A stretch of 64,000 nucleotides of DNA, taken from contig NW_023501081.1 of NCBI RefSeq assembly GCF_014066305.1, positions 1 to 64,000 of the forward strand, given 5' to 3'. Origin of the DNA: Letharia columbiana (Eukaryota > Ascomycota > Lecanoromycetes > Lecanorales > Parmeliaceae). Positions 47,401-59,543 of the stretch are shown here, in pieces; position 1 is the stretch's first letter; each line of letters begins with the position of its first letter. The position numbers were made by a program, and so were the translations under genes. Under the pieces are notes generated by a model, which was not told where the DNA came from, searched no databases, and saw only the letters and a list, made by a program, of their open reading frames with translations.

Positions 47401-50315
47401 GAAAGCTTATACGCGAAGACTTCTTGAAATAATTTCGTCGCTAGATCGTAAATATTAATATTTTATTTATAGTCGCTAATAATTCTAAGATACTACGACT
47501 CTTATACTATCTTAACTTTAATATATAATTAAAATTAATATCTACTATAAAGAATTAACTAATAAGAAAAATTATAGAGCTAGAAATAAGATTATTAAAG
47601 AATTTATTAGTTAATAATATTAAAGTCTCTCTAACTCTAAATTATTAATTATTTTATAACTATTAATTATTTATAATAATTCTAATCTTTTTTATTAATA
47701 TTAATTAATAATAGTATAAGATTTTTATAGACTTTAAGTATATCGAAGGTAAATATACTAGCTAGAAACTTATAAGTATTATTAATCTAATTCTTATAAA
47801 ATATAAGATTTAAAATTATATATTTAAATTTATAACTAATAACGCTAGTAATAATAATATACTCTTCGAAGATTTAATTACTTATCTTTCTATTTCCGTA
47901 ATAAAAAACCCGCTTAATATTAAAGAATTTAAGTTCTTAAATTATTTATAATATATTCTTTATATAGTATATATTATTTAATTAATCTTAAAAGAACTTC
48001 TAGATAATATTAGAATTATTTCGATAAATAAGAAATTTTAGAGAAGCTAAGATAATAAAGAAGATAAGAATTAAGTTTAAGTAAATATAATTAATTTATC
48101 GATAACCTTAATAAAGATATAATATTTCTTATTATTATTCTAATTATTATATTATTAATTATATTAAGATTTAAAAAATCGCTATATATATTAATACTAG
48201 CGACTAGCGTAAAGAGATCTTTTTTATATTATAAGCTAAACGACTTTAAGATAAAAACGTTTTAATATTAGATAAATATTAATCTTCTAAAAAGAAGTAA
48301 TATTATTAAAAACGCTCTCTTAAGCTCTTTTAGAATATTAAGACTTATTAAAATTTAATTTATTAGATATTAATTCGCGTTTTACTTCTTTATATTAATA
48401 TTATATACTTTTTAAAGAATAGATTAACTATCTACTTAAGATTAAGTAATAAAAAATAATTATAAATAGAAACTATAGTTTAGATATTTAAATAATTTTC
48501 GATTAATTTCTAATAGATTTAATATTTAATTTAGCTTATTAGATTTTTTTATAAATTTATAAAATTAATAAGTAGAGAAAAGAAGATTATAATTTACTAC
48601 ATCTTTAATATTTATAATTATCTATTTAATTATATAGATAAAAAGCTTAGAAAATTAAGAAGAAAGAGAATTTCTTAAAAAAAAGAACTTCTTAAAGCTT
48701 TTAAGGCGGCTCGCGAGAAATTAACTATCTATTATAATCGAACTTAATTAGATTTAAACTATCTATATAAATAAGCTATACTTTTATATTTAAGTTATAA
48801 TAATATAAAGTTAAAGAAATTAAATTAAAAGATTAATACTAGAAAGAAATTATAAATGAAGATCTATTAAAAAGCGCTTAAAAAGATATTTTAAAATTAT
48901 TAAAATATTAATATAAGTAGTTAATTATAAAGAGCTAAGCGAATAAGTTAATTAAATAAAAATACGCTTAATTAAGCGATAAAATTCGAGATTAAGAATT
49001 TAGATAATAAGAATAAATATAATTAGCTTTAGTAATATAAATGAAATAATAAGTCTTCTAATTATTATTCTAGTTATAATCTTATCTTTAATCTTTATAA
49101 AGCTTCTTTTAATAATTTAGCGAATCTTTTAATTCTAAAGTAATAAAAGAAATTAAAGTTTAAATACGCTATAGTCGCTCGAATAGCTTATAATATTCTT
49201 TATTTTTTTACGAGGGCTATTACGTATAAGCGATACTTTTTAATAACTAAAAGATATTATAATACTTAGAAGTATTATTTATTAGCGATATTTTATATTC
49301 TAATAATAATTCTTTATATAAAGTATTAAAAAAACGAGCTTAAATAGAACTAAACTTAATTTTAAAGAAGATCTTAGTATATTAAATTAGATTAAAAGAG
49401 CTAATAGTACTTTATATAAAAATTTAATTAATAATTATAATAATTATATTAGCGAAGATAATAAGCTTATAAAAAGTATTTCGATAAGTCTAATATTTAT
49501 AAGTTTATTAAGATATATTATTAATACTTTATAATATATAGAGAAATAATTAATAGATTTATAATTAGAGAAGATTAGTAATAATAGATTTAGTCTTAAC
49601 GAAGAGATTTAAAATAATTTGAAAAGCGAATTTATTTATAAATAGTTAATAAGTTTAATTAGATAAAGATAAACTTAGAATATTTAATAGAATTAAGATA
49701 AAGTAGAATAGAAGAGTAAGTTAGAGTTCGAGAGAAGAATAAATATAAAGTTTATTAAGCTTATTTAACGCGTTAAGACGAATATATAAATAGAGATAAT
49801 TATAGAATTTTATTCTTATAATATTTAAAGATTTAAAATTTAGAATATTCTTTTATATTATAATTTTAAGAAGAAGAATAGAGACGCTTATAGTTCTAAT
49901 TATTATTCTAATTATTACTATTAATAAGAAGATAAATAGCTATATTAGATTACTCTTTATATTCCCTCTCTCTTAATAAAGAAGAATAAATATATTCTAT
50001 ATATCTTAGTCGGATTATTCTATAAATATAGAAATCTTAGTAGAAATATTTTATATATATATTATTTCATAATATAATCTCATAGATATATTATATCGTG
50101 AAATATCCCGCTAAGATCTCGAATTCATATTAGAAAAATAAAATAATATTCGACTCTATTTATATTATACTCGGGTACGATATAATATTACTTAATATGA
50201 AATATTTTATAAGATATATTATATCTTTTCGGCTAGTATATTTAGAATTTAATACGCGTAAAGAGACTTTAAAATAAAATAATAAAGAATAAATAAAGAA
50301 GAAAGACGCGTTTTA
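44410..50315. other. Extremely AT-rich RIP zone, last part
   Basis: Nearly 6 kb of A/T with scattered CG and CT dinucleotides. No gene, RNA or ordered repeat could be supported. TTCTAATTATTATTCTAATT motifs recur near 49,050 and 49,895. The density of mutation makes family identification by eye impossible. Confidence 0.45.
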
Positions 50316-50319
50316 GAAG

Positions 50320-50635
50320 ATAGTATCGCTAAGTTAAAAGATATTATTACTAATTTAAAAGAAGTATATAAAGAAAAATATATTTATTCGAACTTTTTTT
50401 AAGAGTTTTTTAACGCGTTTATAAGTAGTAGTAGATAGCTATTAAGCTCGCTTATAATCTCGATTATTAATAATAATAAATTCGTTAAAAGATAGTTTAA
50501 GAATATTAATAAGAAATTTAAAAGATAGATAAAAAAAATATATATCTTAAATACTTAGTAGTATTTAGATAAGAGATATTAAGAATATATTTATAATTAA
50601 TAGATTAATAGAATTATAAAAGAAATATAGTTATA
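50320..50635 (-). mobile_element. H element copy 6, left fragment (split host copy)
   Basis: Matches the middle of H elements on the minus strand (compare 55,286-55,500 and 58,050-58,280: AACGCGTTTATAAGYAGTAG). It stops at ..AGTTATA, where H copy 3 begins, and resumes at 59,178 after copy 3. It is therefore the older element into which copy 3 inserted. The left edge is uncertain. Confidence 0.65.
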
Positions 50636-50879
50636 TTAATATATATAAAAGAATAAAATATAGCTAAGCTTGAAAATCTTAAATTTATATATATAGCTAA
50701 TTATTAATTTAGAGTTACTACGCTCTTTAATTAAATCGACTAAGTTAATTTAATAATTCTTTCGCGTCTTCTTATTAAAAATTTATATATAGAAGTCTTA
50801 TACTTTAACATCTGCAAATCTAAAAAGTTTCTATAAAATTTGAAATTGCTAATCGCGCGTATATCGCGGAAATTATAAA

Positions 50880-51020
50880 ATTCGTCGAATTAGTAAATCT
50901 AATTAGAATTCGTCTAAATTCCATCGATTTAGTAAATCTAATTAGAATTCGCTTAAATTCTATCGAATTAGTAAATCTAATTAGAATTCGTCTAAATTCC
51001 GCCGATTTAGTAATTATCTT
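50880..51020. repeat. 39-bp tandem repeat, ~3.5 copies
   Basis: GAATTCGTCTAAATTCCATC plus 19 bp starts at 50,906, 50,945 and 50,984. The units contain TAGTAAATCTAATTAGAATT. Confidence 0.8.
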
Positions 51021-51186
51021 AATCTTTTCTACTAGTTCTATTAGTTTAATAGTAATACGTATAAAAAAGAAAAGTTCTAATAATCGACATTACGATAATA
51101 AGATTCTACGGCGATAAGTATTAACGCTAACTTAAATTTAGCTACGGAATTAGACGATTTAATAAAATTAATCGCGTAAATAATAC

Positions 51187-51268
51187 TCTAATATAGTATA
51201 TAATAATATATATATTAATAATAATATATATATAGAATAATACTTAGAGTATATTAGAGTATATTACG
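51187..51268. repeat. ~80-bp imperfect palindrome
   Basis: ACTCTAATATA..TAATATATATATT pairs with AATATATATATA..GAGTATATTAGAGT, so the centre of the inverted-repeat insertion could form a long AT hairpin. Confidence 0.65.
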
Positions 51269-53548
51269 TAAAAATTTTAAAGTTACTAAAAATTTTTAAA
51301 GTTACTAAATTAATAGAATTAACGAAAAGAGTTAAAATAGTTATTAAACTAATAAAAAGAATTAAATATAGATAAAGTCTACTTAATAGACTAAATCGTA
51401 TTAAATCGTACTTATAATACGAATCTAACGAAAATCGTATAAAAAGAAACTTTTTAGATTTGTAGATAAAGATATTCGACTTACGATATATATAGTTACT
51501 TTATAATTTCTTAAATTATAAAGCTCGCTTTACGCTTTCTAACGCTATAAAAATAATAAAGTTTAGTCTACTATTAATAGATTAAATTAATATTTAAATA
51601 TTATAGTTATATTAAATATATCCGAGATCGAATAATAATTCTTCTATTTATTTACTATATTTCTTCTATAATTCTATTAATCTATTAATTATAAATATAT
51701 TCGCTCTCGATACCCCTTATCTAAATATTACTAAGTATCTAAAATATATATCTCTTTTATTCGTCTTTTAAATCTCTTACTAACGCTTTTACTACTAGTA
51801 ATTAAGACCGTAAGCGAGCTTAATAGCTATCTACTACTACTTATAAACGCGTTAAAAGATCTTTAAAAAGAGTCCGAATAAATTTATAGCTATCGTTCTC
51901 TTCTATATATTACTTAATTAGTCGCTTAGTTAATACTATCTACTCTATTAGCTTAATAATTTACTTAATTAAATCGTTAATTAATTACTTAGTTATTTAC
52001 TTAATCTAATATTCTATAAGAGAAGAAGTAAGAGAAGAAACTATAATAGATAAATATAAAGAATATTACGAAGAAATTAAGTGATAATAAGACTCTTAGT
52101 ACTAAGAATACGACTTAACTCTTTAAGATTTCACGTTATATACTCTCTACGATTCTATATTAAATTATTACTTAATAAGCGAAGAATACTACTATAACTT
52201 AGTCTATTATCTCTACTATATTAAGAAGTAAGAGAAGAAACTATAATAGATAAATATGAAGAATATTACGGAGAAATTAAGCGATAATAAGACTATTATC
52301 GTTAAGAATACGATTTAGCTCTTTAAGATCTTACGTTATATTAGTTATTTACTTAGTTAACTACTTAGCTAGTTACTTAATCTAATATTCTATAAGAGAA
52401 GAAGTAAGAGAAGAAACTATAATAGATAAATACGAAGAATATTATAAAGAAATTAAGCGATAATAAGGCTATTATCGTTAAGAATACGACTTAACTCTTT
52501 AAGATTCTACGTTATATTAATTATTTACTTAGTTAGTTATTTAACTAATTACTTAATTTAATACTCTATAAGAGAAGAAGTAAGAGAAGAAATTATAATA
52601 GATAAATACGAAGAATACTACGAAGAAATTAAGCGGTAATAAGACTCTTAATATTAAGAATACGACTTAGCTCTTTAAGATTCCACGTTATATACTCTCT
52701 ATAATTTTATATTAAATTATTACTTAGTAAGCGAAGAATATTACTATAACTTAATCTATTATCTCTATTATATTAAGAAGTAAGAGAAGAAACTATAATA
52801 GATAAATACGAAGAATATTACGGAGAATACTATAAAGAATACTACGAAGAAATTAAGTAGTAATAAGATCTCTAGTATTAAGAATACGACTTAGCTCTCT
52901 AAGATCTCACGTTAAATTATTACTTAGTAAGTAAAGAATACTACTATAACTTAATCTATTATCTTTACTATATTAAGAAGTAAGAGAAGAAACTATAATA
53001 GATAAATACGAAGAATATTACGAAGAATACTATAAAGAATACTACGAAGAAACTAAGCGATAATAAGATTATTATCGTTAAGAATACGACTTAACTCTTT
53101 AAGATTTCACGTTATATACTCTCTACGATTTTATATTAAATTATTACTTAATAAGCGAAGAATACTATTATAACTTAATTTATTATTCTTATTATATTAA
53201 TATAATATAAGTAAAGGCCTATGAATTAAATTCATAGAGTTGGATTTTTCATTTTTCTAAGTTAAATGGAATTTTAGCCCTAGCCCTAAGTTAAATCGAA
53301 CTCTAATCGCTTGCTATGCGTTTTTAACCTACTTTCACTACTATAAAATTAATTTAATCTATATGATATATAGGCATATATATGCGGAGAGAGGCGCGCT
53401 AAGGCCTAATTAGGAAGGTGTATTAAGTGTGAAGGATTAATCCGTAATAATTACCCACAAAAAATAGAGAAAGGCCATGTTCTTATGGCAAGAAGTATCG
53501 AAATACCGGAAAGAAATGGAGACAGCGTGCTAATTAGTGGTGTGAATC

Positions 53549-53880
53549 TCACAATATCTCCTGCCGCAGTGAAATTTTTCGAATAATGAAATAGCTGTAG
53601 ACATCGGATGGTTTTAATTCATTCAAATATGCATTGGAGAGCATATGACGTGGGATCTTGGAGAGCTGAGCCGTGTTCTTGGTGCTGGGGGCCTTGTTGC
53701 CGCTTGGTTTCTCCGCAGTGTTCTCCGCATTTGCCTGTTGTAGTTCCTTCTCTTGCTCCTTCTCTTGTAGAGTATCAGACTGAGTGGCTAGCTGAGTGGC
53801 TGACTGAGTGAATGACTGATATGACGTGGGATCTTGGAGAGCTGAGCCGTGTTCTTGACGATGATGGCCTTGTTGCCGCT
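53549..53880 (-). pseudogene. C-terminal coding trace of the H element protein
   Basis: On the minus strand a frame open for ~100 codons ends in TGA at 53,549-53,551. It reads TQSATQLATQSDTLQEKEQE, then LQQANAENTAEKPSGNKAPS and NELKPSDVYSYFIIRKISL: a Gln/Glu-rich, probably coiled-coil segment followed by a basic tail. Mutated copies (for example plus 52,000-52,100) align codon by codon with CAA/CAG turned to TAA/TAG. The ~200-bp tandem units upstream shift the frame each time, so the ORF is interrupted. The family was not recognised. Confidence 0.5.
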
Positions 53881-54975
53881 TGGTTTCTCCGCAGTGTTCT
53901 CCGCATTTGCCTGTTGTAGTTCCTCCTCTTACTCCTTAATGCAGTGGGGATAACAGGCTAAGTTGCAGTGGTGTTCTCCGCTTGCTGAGTGATGATTTGA
54001 TGTGGAACCGTGGAGAGCATATGATGTGGGATCTTGGAGAGCTGAGCCGTGTTCTTGGTGCTGGGGGCCTTGTTGCCGCTTGGTTTCTCCGCAGTATTCT
54101 CCGCATTTGCCTGTTATAGTTCCTCCTCTTACTCCTTAATGCAGTGGGGATAACAGGCTAAGTTGCAGTGGTGTTCTCCGCTTGCTGAGTGATGATTTGA
54201 TATGGAACCGTGGAGAGCATATGATGTGGGATCTTGGAGAGCTGAGCCGTGTTCTTGGTGCTGGGGGCCTTGTTGCCGCTTGGTTTCTCCGCAGTGTTCT
54301 CCGCATTTGCCTGTTGTAGTTCCTCCTCTTACTCCCTTAATGCAGTGGGGATAACAGGCTAAGTTGCAGTGGTCTTCTCCGCTTGCTGAGTGATAATTTG
54401 ATATGGAACCGTGGAGAGCATATGATGTGGGATCTTGGAGAGCTGAGCCGTGTTCTTGGTGCTGGGGGCCTTGTTGCCGCTTGGTTTCTCCGCAGTGTTC
54501 TCCGCATTTGCCTGTTGTAGTTCCTCCTCTTACTTCTTAATGCAGTGGGGATAACAGACTAAGTTGTAGTGGTGTTCTCCGCTTACTGAGTGATGATTTG
54601 ATGTGGAACCGTGGAGAGCATATGACGTGGGATCTTGGAGAGCTGAGCCGTGTTCTTGACGATGGTGGCCTTGTTGCCGCTTGGTTTCTCCGCAGTGTTC
54701 TCCGTATTTGCCTATTCTAGTTCCTCCTCTTACTCCTCAATACAGTGGGGATGACAGGCCAAGTTACAATGGTGTTCTCCGCTTGCTGAGTGATGATTTG
54801 ATGTGGAATCGTGGAGAGCATATGACGTGGGATCTTGGAGAGCTGAGCCTGTTCTTGGTGTTGGGGGCCTTGTTGTCGCTTGGTTTCTCCGTAGTGTTCT
54901 CCGTATTCGCCTGCTGTAGTAACTTCTCTTACACTGGCTGAGTGGATTGATGTAAGACCGTGGAGAGTAGGCCTA
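53634..54975. repeat. ~200-bp tandem array inside H copy 4, 7 units
   Basis: TGGAGAGCATATGAYGTGGG or its equivalent begins at 53,634, 53,816, 54,011, 54,211, 54,412, 54,612 and 54,812, with a partial unit from 54,961. Each unit has TTGTTGCCGCTTGGTTTCTC, CCGCATTTGCCTGTT and GTGGGGATAACAGGC blocks. Units are 95% or more alike by eye. The 200-201-bp period breaks any frame through the array. Confidence 0.9.
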
Positions 54976-55239
54976 TTGTGTCACTGCTGCTGATGATTGT
55001 CTCCGCAATGTTCTCCGCAGTGTTCTCCGCATTCGCCTGTTATAGATCCTCCTCTTATTCAACTGAGTGCGAGGGTACCGAGGGTAAATATATTCATATT
55101 AATAGAATTAATAGAATTAATAGAATTGATAGAATAATGGAAGAAGAATGGTTACACAAATAGGTGAAAGGATTATTATTCGATCCCAGACGCGTTTAAT
55201 GTGACTACAATATTTAAATGTCAGTTTAACCCACCTATC

Positions 55240-55460
55240 GCTAGCTTAAGAGGAGTATATAGGGGAGGACGTATCCGTTCGGGCTCTTTTTAAGGGCCTT
55301 TCAACGCGTTTATAAGCAGTAGTAGATAGCTGTTAAGCTCGCTTACGGCCTCGATTGCCAGCAGTAGCGGATTCGCCGAGGGGTGGCCTGGGGGCGTCAG
55401 TAAGGGGCTCTAATTGGGCGAGGGGTACCGAAGACGATTGTATTCATATTGGTGGAATTG
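55240..55460 (-). pseudogene. N-terminal-side coding trace of the H element
   Basis: The minus strand reads a Pro/Ala/Ser-rich passage, then GNRGRKRA, a TAA (CAA in origin?), and STTAYKRVERPLKRARTDTS, a classical basic nuclear-localisation pattern. An ATG at ~55,464 (MNTIVFGTPRP) lies in another frame. Other H copies keep an extra segment here, so copy 4 has a deletion. Function unknown. Confidence 0.35.
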
Positions 55461-55878
55461 GTAGAATTGGTAGAATTGATAGAATGGTGGAAGAATAACA
55501 AACAGGTGGAAGGATTATTATCCGATCCCGGACGCGTCTGGTGTGACTACCATGACTATCATATTTGAATGTCCATTTAATCCACTAATAGTAGGCTAAA
55601 CTTCATAATTTTTACAGCGTTAGAAAGCGCAAAGCGAGCTCTACAATTTGAGGAATTATAAAGTAACTATATATATCGCAAGCTGAGTACTTCAAAGTGT
55701 AAAACTTCTACATACAAATTTTTAATAAGGGAGGCGCGGAAGGGCTACCGGGCTGACTCAGCCGGTCTAACTAAAAAGCGTACAGGATCCGAATTTATAA
55801 TTGGCTGCACATATAAATTCAAGGTTTCCAAGCTCAGCCCTATCTTATTCTTTTATATATACTAATAATATATTACTA

Positions 55879-58644
55879 TAAGTAAAAATCTATAAATTAA
55901 ATTCATAAAGTTAAATTTTTCATTTTTCTAAGTTAAATAAAGTTAAAATTTTAGCTCTAGTTCTAAGTTAAATCGAACTCTAATCGCTTACTATACGTTT
56001 TTAATCTACTTTTATTATTATAAAATTAAATTAATTTATATAATATATAGATATATATATATAAAGAGAGACGCGCTAAGATTTAATTAGAAAGGTATAT
56101 TAAGTATAAAGAATTAATTCGTAATAATTATTTATAAAAAATAGAGAAAGATTATATTCTTATAATAAGAAGTATTAAAATATTAAAAAGAAATGAAGAT
56201 AATATATTAATTAGTAGTATAAATTTCATATTATCTCTTATCGTAGTAAAATCACTCTTCTCTTATTCGTAATAATTATTTATAAAAAATAGAGAAAGAC
56301 TATATTCTTATAATAAGAAGTATCGAAATATCGAAAAGAAATGGAGATAATATATTAATTAGTAGTATAAATCTCATATTATCTTCTATCGTAGTAAAAT
56401 TATTCTCCTCTTATTCGTAATAACTATCTATAAAAAAAATAGAAAGACTATATTCTTATAGTAAGAAGTATTAAAATATCGAAAAGAAATAGAGATAATA
56501 TGCTAATTAGTAGTGTATATTTTATATTATCTTCTATCGTAGTAAAATTATTCTTCTCTTATTTATAATAATTATCTATAAAAAATAGAGAAAGGCTATA
56601 TTCTTATAATAAGAAGTATTAAAATATCGAAAAGAAATAGAGATAATATATTAATTAGTAATGTAAATCTCACATTATCTTCTATCGTAGTAAAATCTTT
56701 CGAATAATAAAATAGCTATTAGAGTAAGATATTAAACGATTTTAATTCGTTTAAATATATATTATCTAATATTTCTTCTATAGAGATTTAATTAACTATA
56801 ATCGTTATAGTAAATTCTTCTCTTATAATATTATTATAGTAATATATTATATTAATATAATAGAGATAATAGATTAAGTTATAATAATATTCTCCGCTTA
56901 CTAAGTAATAATTTAATATGAAATCGTAGAGAGTATATTATCTAATATTTCTTCTATAGAGATTTAATTAACTATAATCGTCGTAGTAAATTCTTCTCTT
57001 ATAACGTTATTATAGTAATATATTATATTAATATAATAAAAATAATAGATTAAGTTATAGTAGTATTCTTCGCTTATTAAGTAATAATTTAATATGAAAT
57101 TATAGAGAGTATATAACGTGAAATCTTAAAGAGCTAAGTCGTATTCTTAACGATAGTAATCTTATTACTACTTAATTTCTCCGTAATATTCTTCGTATTT
57201 ACTTATTATAGTTTCTTCTCTTACTTTTTCTTTTATAAAGTATTAGATTAAGTAATTAGCTAAGTAATTAATTAAGTAGATAATTAATATAACGTAGAAT
57301 CTTAAAGAGCTAAGTCGTATTCTTAATAATAATAATCTTATTACTACTTAATTTCTCTATAGTATTCTTTATAGTATTCTTCATAGTATTCTTTATATTT
57401 ACCTATTATAGTTTCTTCTCTTACTTCTTAATAGAGTAAAGATAATAGATTAAGTTATAGTAATATTCTTTACTTACTAAGTAATAATTTAATATAAAAT
57501 TATAAAAAGTATATAACGTGGAATCTTAAAGAGCTAAGCTATATTCTTAGTGCTAAGAGCTTTATTACCGCTTAATTTCTTCGTAGTATTCTTTATAGTA
57601 TTCTCCGTAATATTCTTCGTATTTATTTATTATAGTTTCTTCTCTTACTTCTTAATATAATAGAAATAATAGATTAAATTATAATAATATTCTTCGCTTA
57701 CTAAGTAATAATTTAATATAGAACTATAAAGAGTATATAACGTAGAATCTTAAAGAGCTAAGTCGTATTCTTAACGATAGTAGTTTTATTACTACTTAAT
57801 TTCTTCGTAATATTCTCCGTAATATTCTTTATAATACTCTTCGCATTTATCTATTATATTTCTTCTCTTACTTCTTTTCTTATAGAGTATTAGACTAAGT
57901 AATTAGCTAAGTAGCTAATTAAGTAAATAACTAAGTAACTAACTAATAATTTAATTAAGTAAATTATTAAGCTAATAAAGTAGATAGTATTAATTAAGCG
58001 ACTAATTAAGTAGTATATAGAGAAGAACGATAGCTATAAATTCGTTTAAACTCTTTTTAAGGATCTTCTAACGCGTTTATAAGTAGTAGTAGATAGTTAT
58101 TAAGCTCGCTTATAGCCTTAATTACTAGTAGTAGCAAATTCGCGTTCATAGAGGCTCTAAGAGACGGGTAAAAGAGATATATATATTTAAAGCGTTTAAT
58201 AACGTTTCCGCGAGAGATATCGAAGATAATTATATTTATATTAATGAAATTAATAGAATTAATAGAATAGTAAAAGAATAATAATTATATAAATAGATGA
58301 AAGGATTATTATTCGATTCCGAACGCGTTTCGTATATATTATATTTAAATGCTACTTCGCTTTATTAATAGTAGACTAAACTTTATAATTTTTATAGCAT
58401 TAGAAAGCGTAAAGCGAGCTTTATAATTTAAGAAATTATAAAGTAACTATATATATCGTAAGCTAAGTACTTTAAAGTATAAGACTTCTATATATAAATT
58501 TTTAATAAGAGAGCTCGAAAGGGCTAGCGAGCTAACTTAGTCGATTTAATTAAAGAGCGTAGTAATCTTAAATTAATAATTAGTTATATATATAAATTCA
58601 AGATTTTCAAGCTTAGTCTTATCTTATTCTTTTATATATACTAA
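55879..58644 (-). mobile_element. H element copy 5, heavily RIP-mutated (2,766 bp)
   Basis: Same orientation, termini and internal order as copy 4, from A|TAAGTAAAAA to CTAA|T. The first ~300-bp block (TCGTAATAATTATYTATAAA...AAATTATTC) is repeated about four times (56,100-56,700). The ~200-bp array is present with fewer units (56,930-57,930). The C-to-T and G-to-A load is heavy. It separates from copy 4 by 13 bp (55,866-55,878), which belong to copy 3. At its own insertion point in copy 3 there is no target-site duplication. Confidence 0.75.
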
Positions 58645-59177
58645 TAATAATATTATAAGAGAAGAATCTACTACGACGCTTATAGTTAATTAGGCCTCTA
58701 TAAGAGAAATATCGAATAATATATATTTAGATAAATTAAAATCGTTCGATATCTTACTCTAATAGCTATTTTATTATTCGAATAATTTTACTACGATAGA
58801 AGATAATATAAGATTTACATTACTAAATAGCATATTATCTTTATTTCTTTTCGATATTTTAATACTTCTTATTATAAGAATATAGTCTTTCTCTATTTTT
58901 TATAGATAATTATTACGAATTAATTCTTTATACTTAATATATCTTTCTAATTAAATCTTAATACGTCTCTTTTTATATATATATATATATATATTTTATA
59001 GATTAAATTAATTTTATAGTAATAGAAGTAGATTAAAAACGTATAATAAGCGATTAGAGTTTAATTTAACTTAGGGCTAAGACTAAAATTTTATTTAACT
59101 TAGAAAAATTTAACTTTATTTAACTTAGAAAAATGAAAAATTTAACTCTATAAATTTAATTTATAGACCTTTACTTA
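58645..59177 (+). mobile_element. H element copy 3, right part
   Basis: Continues copy 3 after the nested copies 4 and 5: TAATAATATTATAAGAGAAG through the 3' flank (TAGAGTTTAATTTAACTTAGGG) to the terminal palindrome and ..TTTACTTA at 59,177, followed by T. Together with 50,636-53,207 it makes a full-length inverted H element. Confidence 0.75.
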
Positions 59178-59543
59178 TAAATAGATAAAAGAATTATTAT
59201 TCGATTCTAAATACGTCTAATATAATTACTATAACTACTATATTTAAATATTAATTTAACTTATTAATAGTAAATTAAATTTTATAAATTTTATAACGTT
59301 AGAAAATATAAAGCGAGCTTTATAATTTAAAGAATTATAAAATAACTATATATATCGTAAACTAAGTACTTTAAAGTATAAAACTTTTATATATAAATTT
59401 TTAATAAGAGAGCTTAAAAGGATTATTAGGCTAATTTAATCGATTTAATTAAAAAGCGTAGCGAACTTAAATTTATAATTAATTATATATATAAATTTAA
59501 AATTTTTAAACTTAACTTTATCTTATTCTTTTATATATATTAA
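59178..59543 (-). mobile_element. H element copy 6, right fragment
   Basis: Resumes the older copy 6 with TAAATAGATAAAAGAATT and ends at TATATATATTAA|T, the normal H terminus. Joining 50,635 to 59,178 restores the uninterrupted text found in copy 5 at 58,289/58,290. Confidence 0.7.

Larger units (their letters stand above)
50806..51475. mobile_element. ~660-bp inverted-repeat (MITE-like) insertion in H copy 3
   Basis: ATCTGCAAATCTAAAAAGTT at ~50,811 is mirrored by AACTTTTTAGATTTGTAGAT at ~51,442-51,461, giving ~23-bp terminal inverted repeats with one mismatch. The sister H copies (for example 58,440-58,500) read straight through this point, so the segment is an insertion. Inside are a 39-bp tandem repeat (50,880-51,020) and a long AT-rich hairpin (51,187-51,268). 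No coding capacity. The target duplication is unclear, possibly TA. Confidence 0.6.
50636..53207 (+). mobile_element. H element copy 3, left part
   Basis: Starts TTAATATATATAAAAGAAT after an A, in inverted orientation relative to copies 4 and 5. It runs through the 5' leader, the start of the coding trace (~51,800: a KRVKRSLKRVR-like text) and at least six tandem units of the internal repeat (~52,010-53,200), each heavily mutated. It is cut at 53,207 by copies 4 and 5 and continues at 58,645. It also contains a 660-bp palindromic insertion (50,806-51,475). This copy is heavily RIP-mutated, so it is older than copy 4. Confidence 0.75.
53208..55865 (-). mobile_element. H element copy 4, nearly free of RIP (2,658 bp)
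   Basis: Bounded by A|TAAGTAAAGG on the left and TATATACTAA|T on the right. A 9-bp-arm palindrome (CTATGAATT/AATTCATAG) sits about 10 bp inside the left end. No terminal inverted repeats. CpA, TpG and CpC are abundant, unlike in every other copy, so it inserted recently or escaped RIP. It contains a ~200-bp tandem array, a coding trace on the minus strand, and a ~370-bp duplication near its right end (TACCGAGG...GATAGAAT at 55,067 and 55,437). It sits inside copy 3, 13 bp from copy 5. TAATA lies on both sides, which could be a 5-bp target duplication or chance. Confidence 0.75.

Noticed and set aside
53275..53310. Telomere-like TTAGGG text (reverse of GCCCTAGCCCTAA) and AGGGTTAG at 5,608
   Set aside because: Only two imperfect units inside a transposon, or a single one. 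Not a telomere.
53608..55163. Plus-strand ORFs in H copy 4 (Trp/Cys/Ser-rich)
   Set aside because: They are antisense to the Gln/Glu-rich frame that aligns codon by codon with the other H copies.
53208..55865. Pogo/Tc1-type transposon because one end reads AGTAAAGG next to TA
   Set aside because: The opposite end is not its inverted repeat, and no DDE transposase text was found.
55865..55879. Copies 4 and 5 as LTRs of one retrotransposon
   Set aside because: They are adjacent with 13 bp between them, each is a whole element with an ORF trace, and they differ greatly in mutation load.
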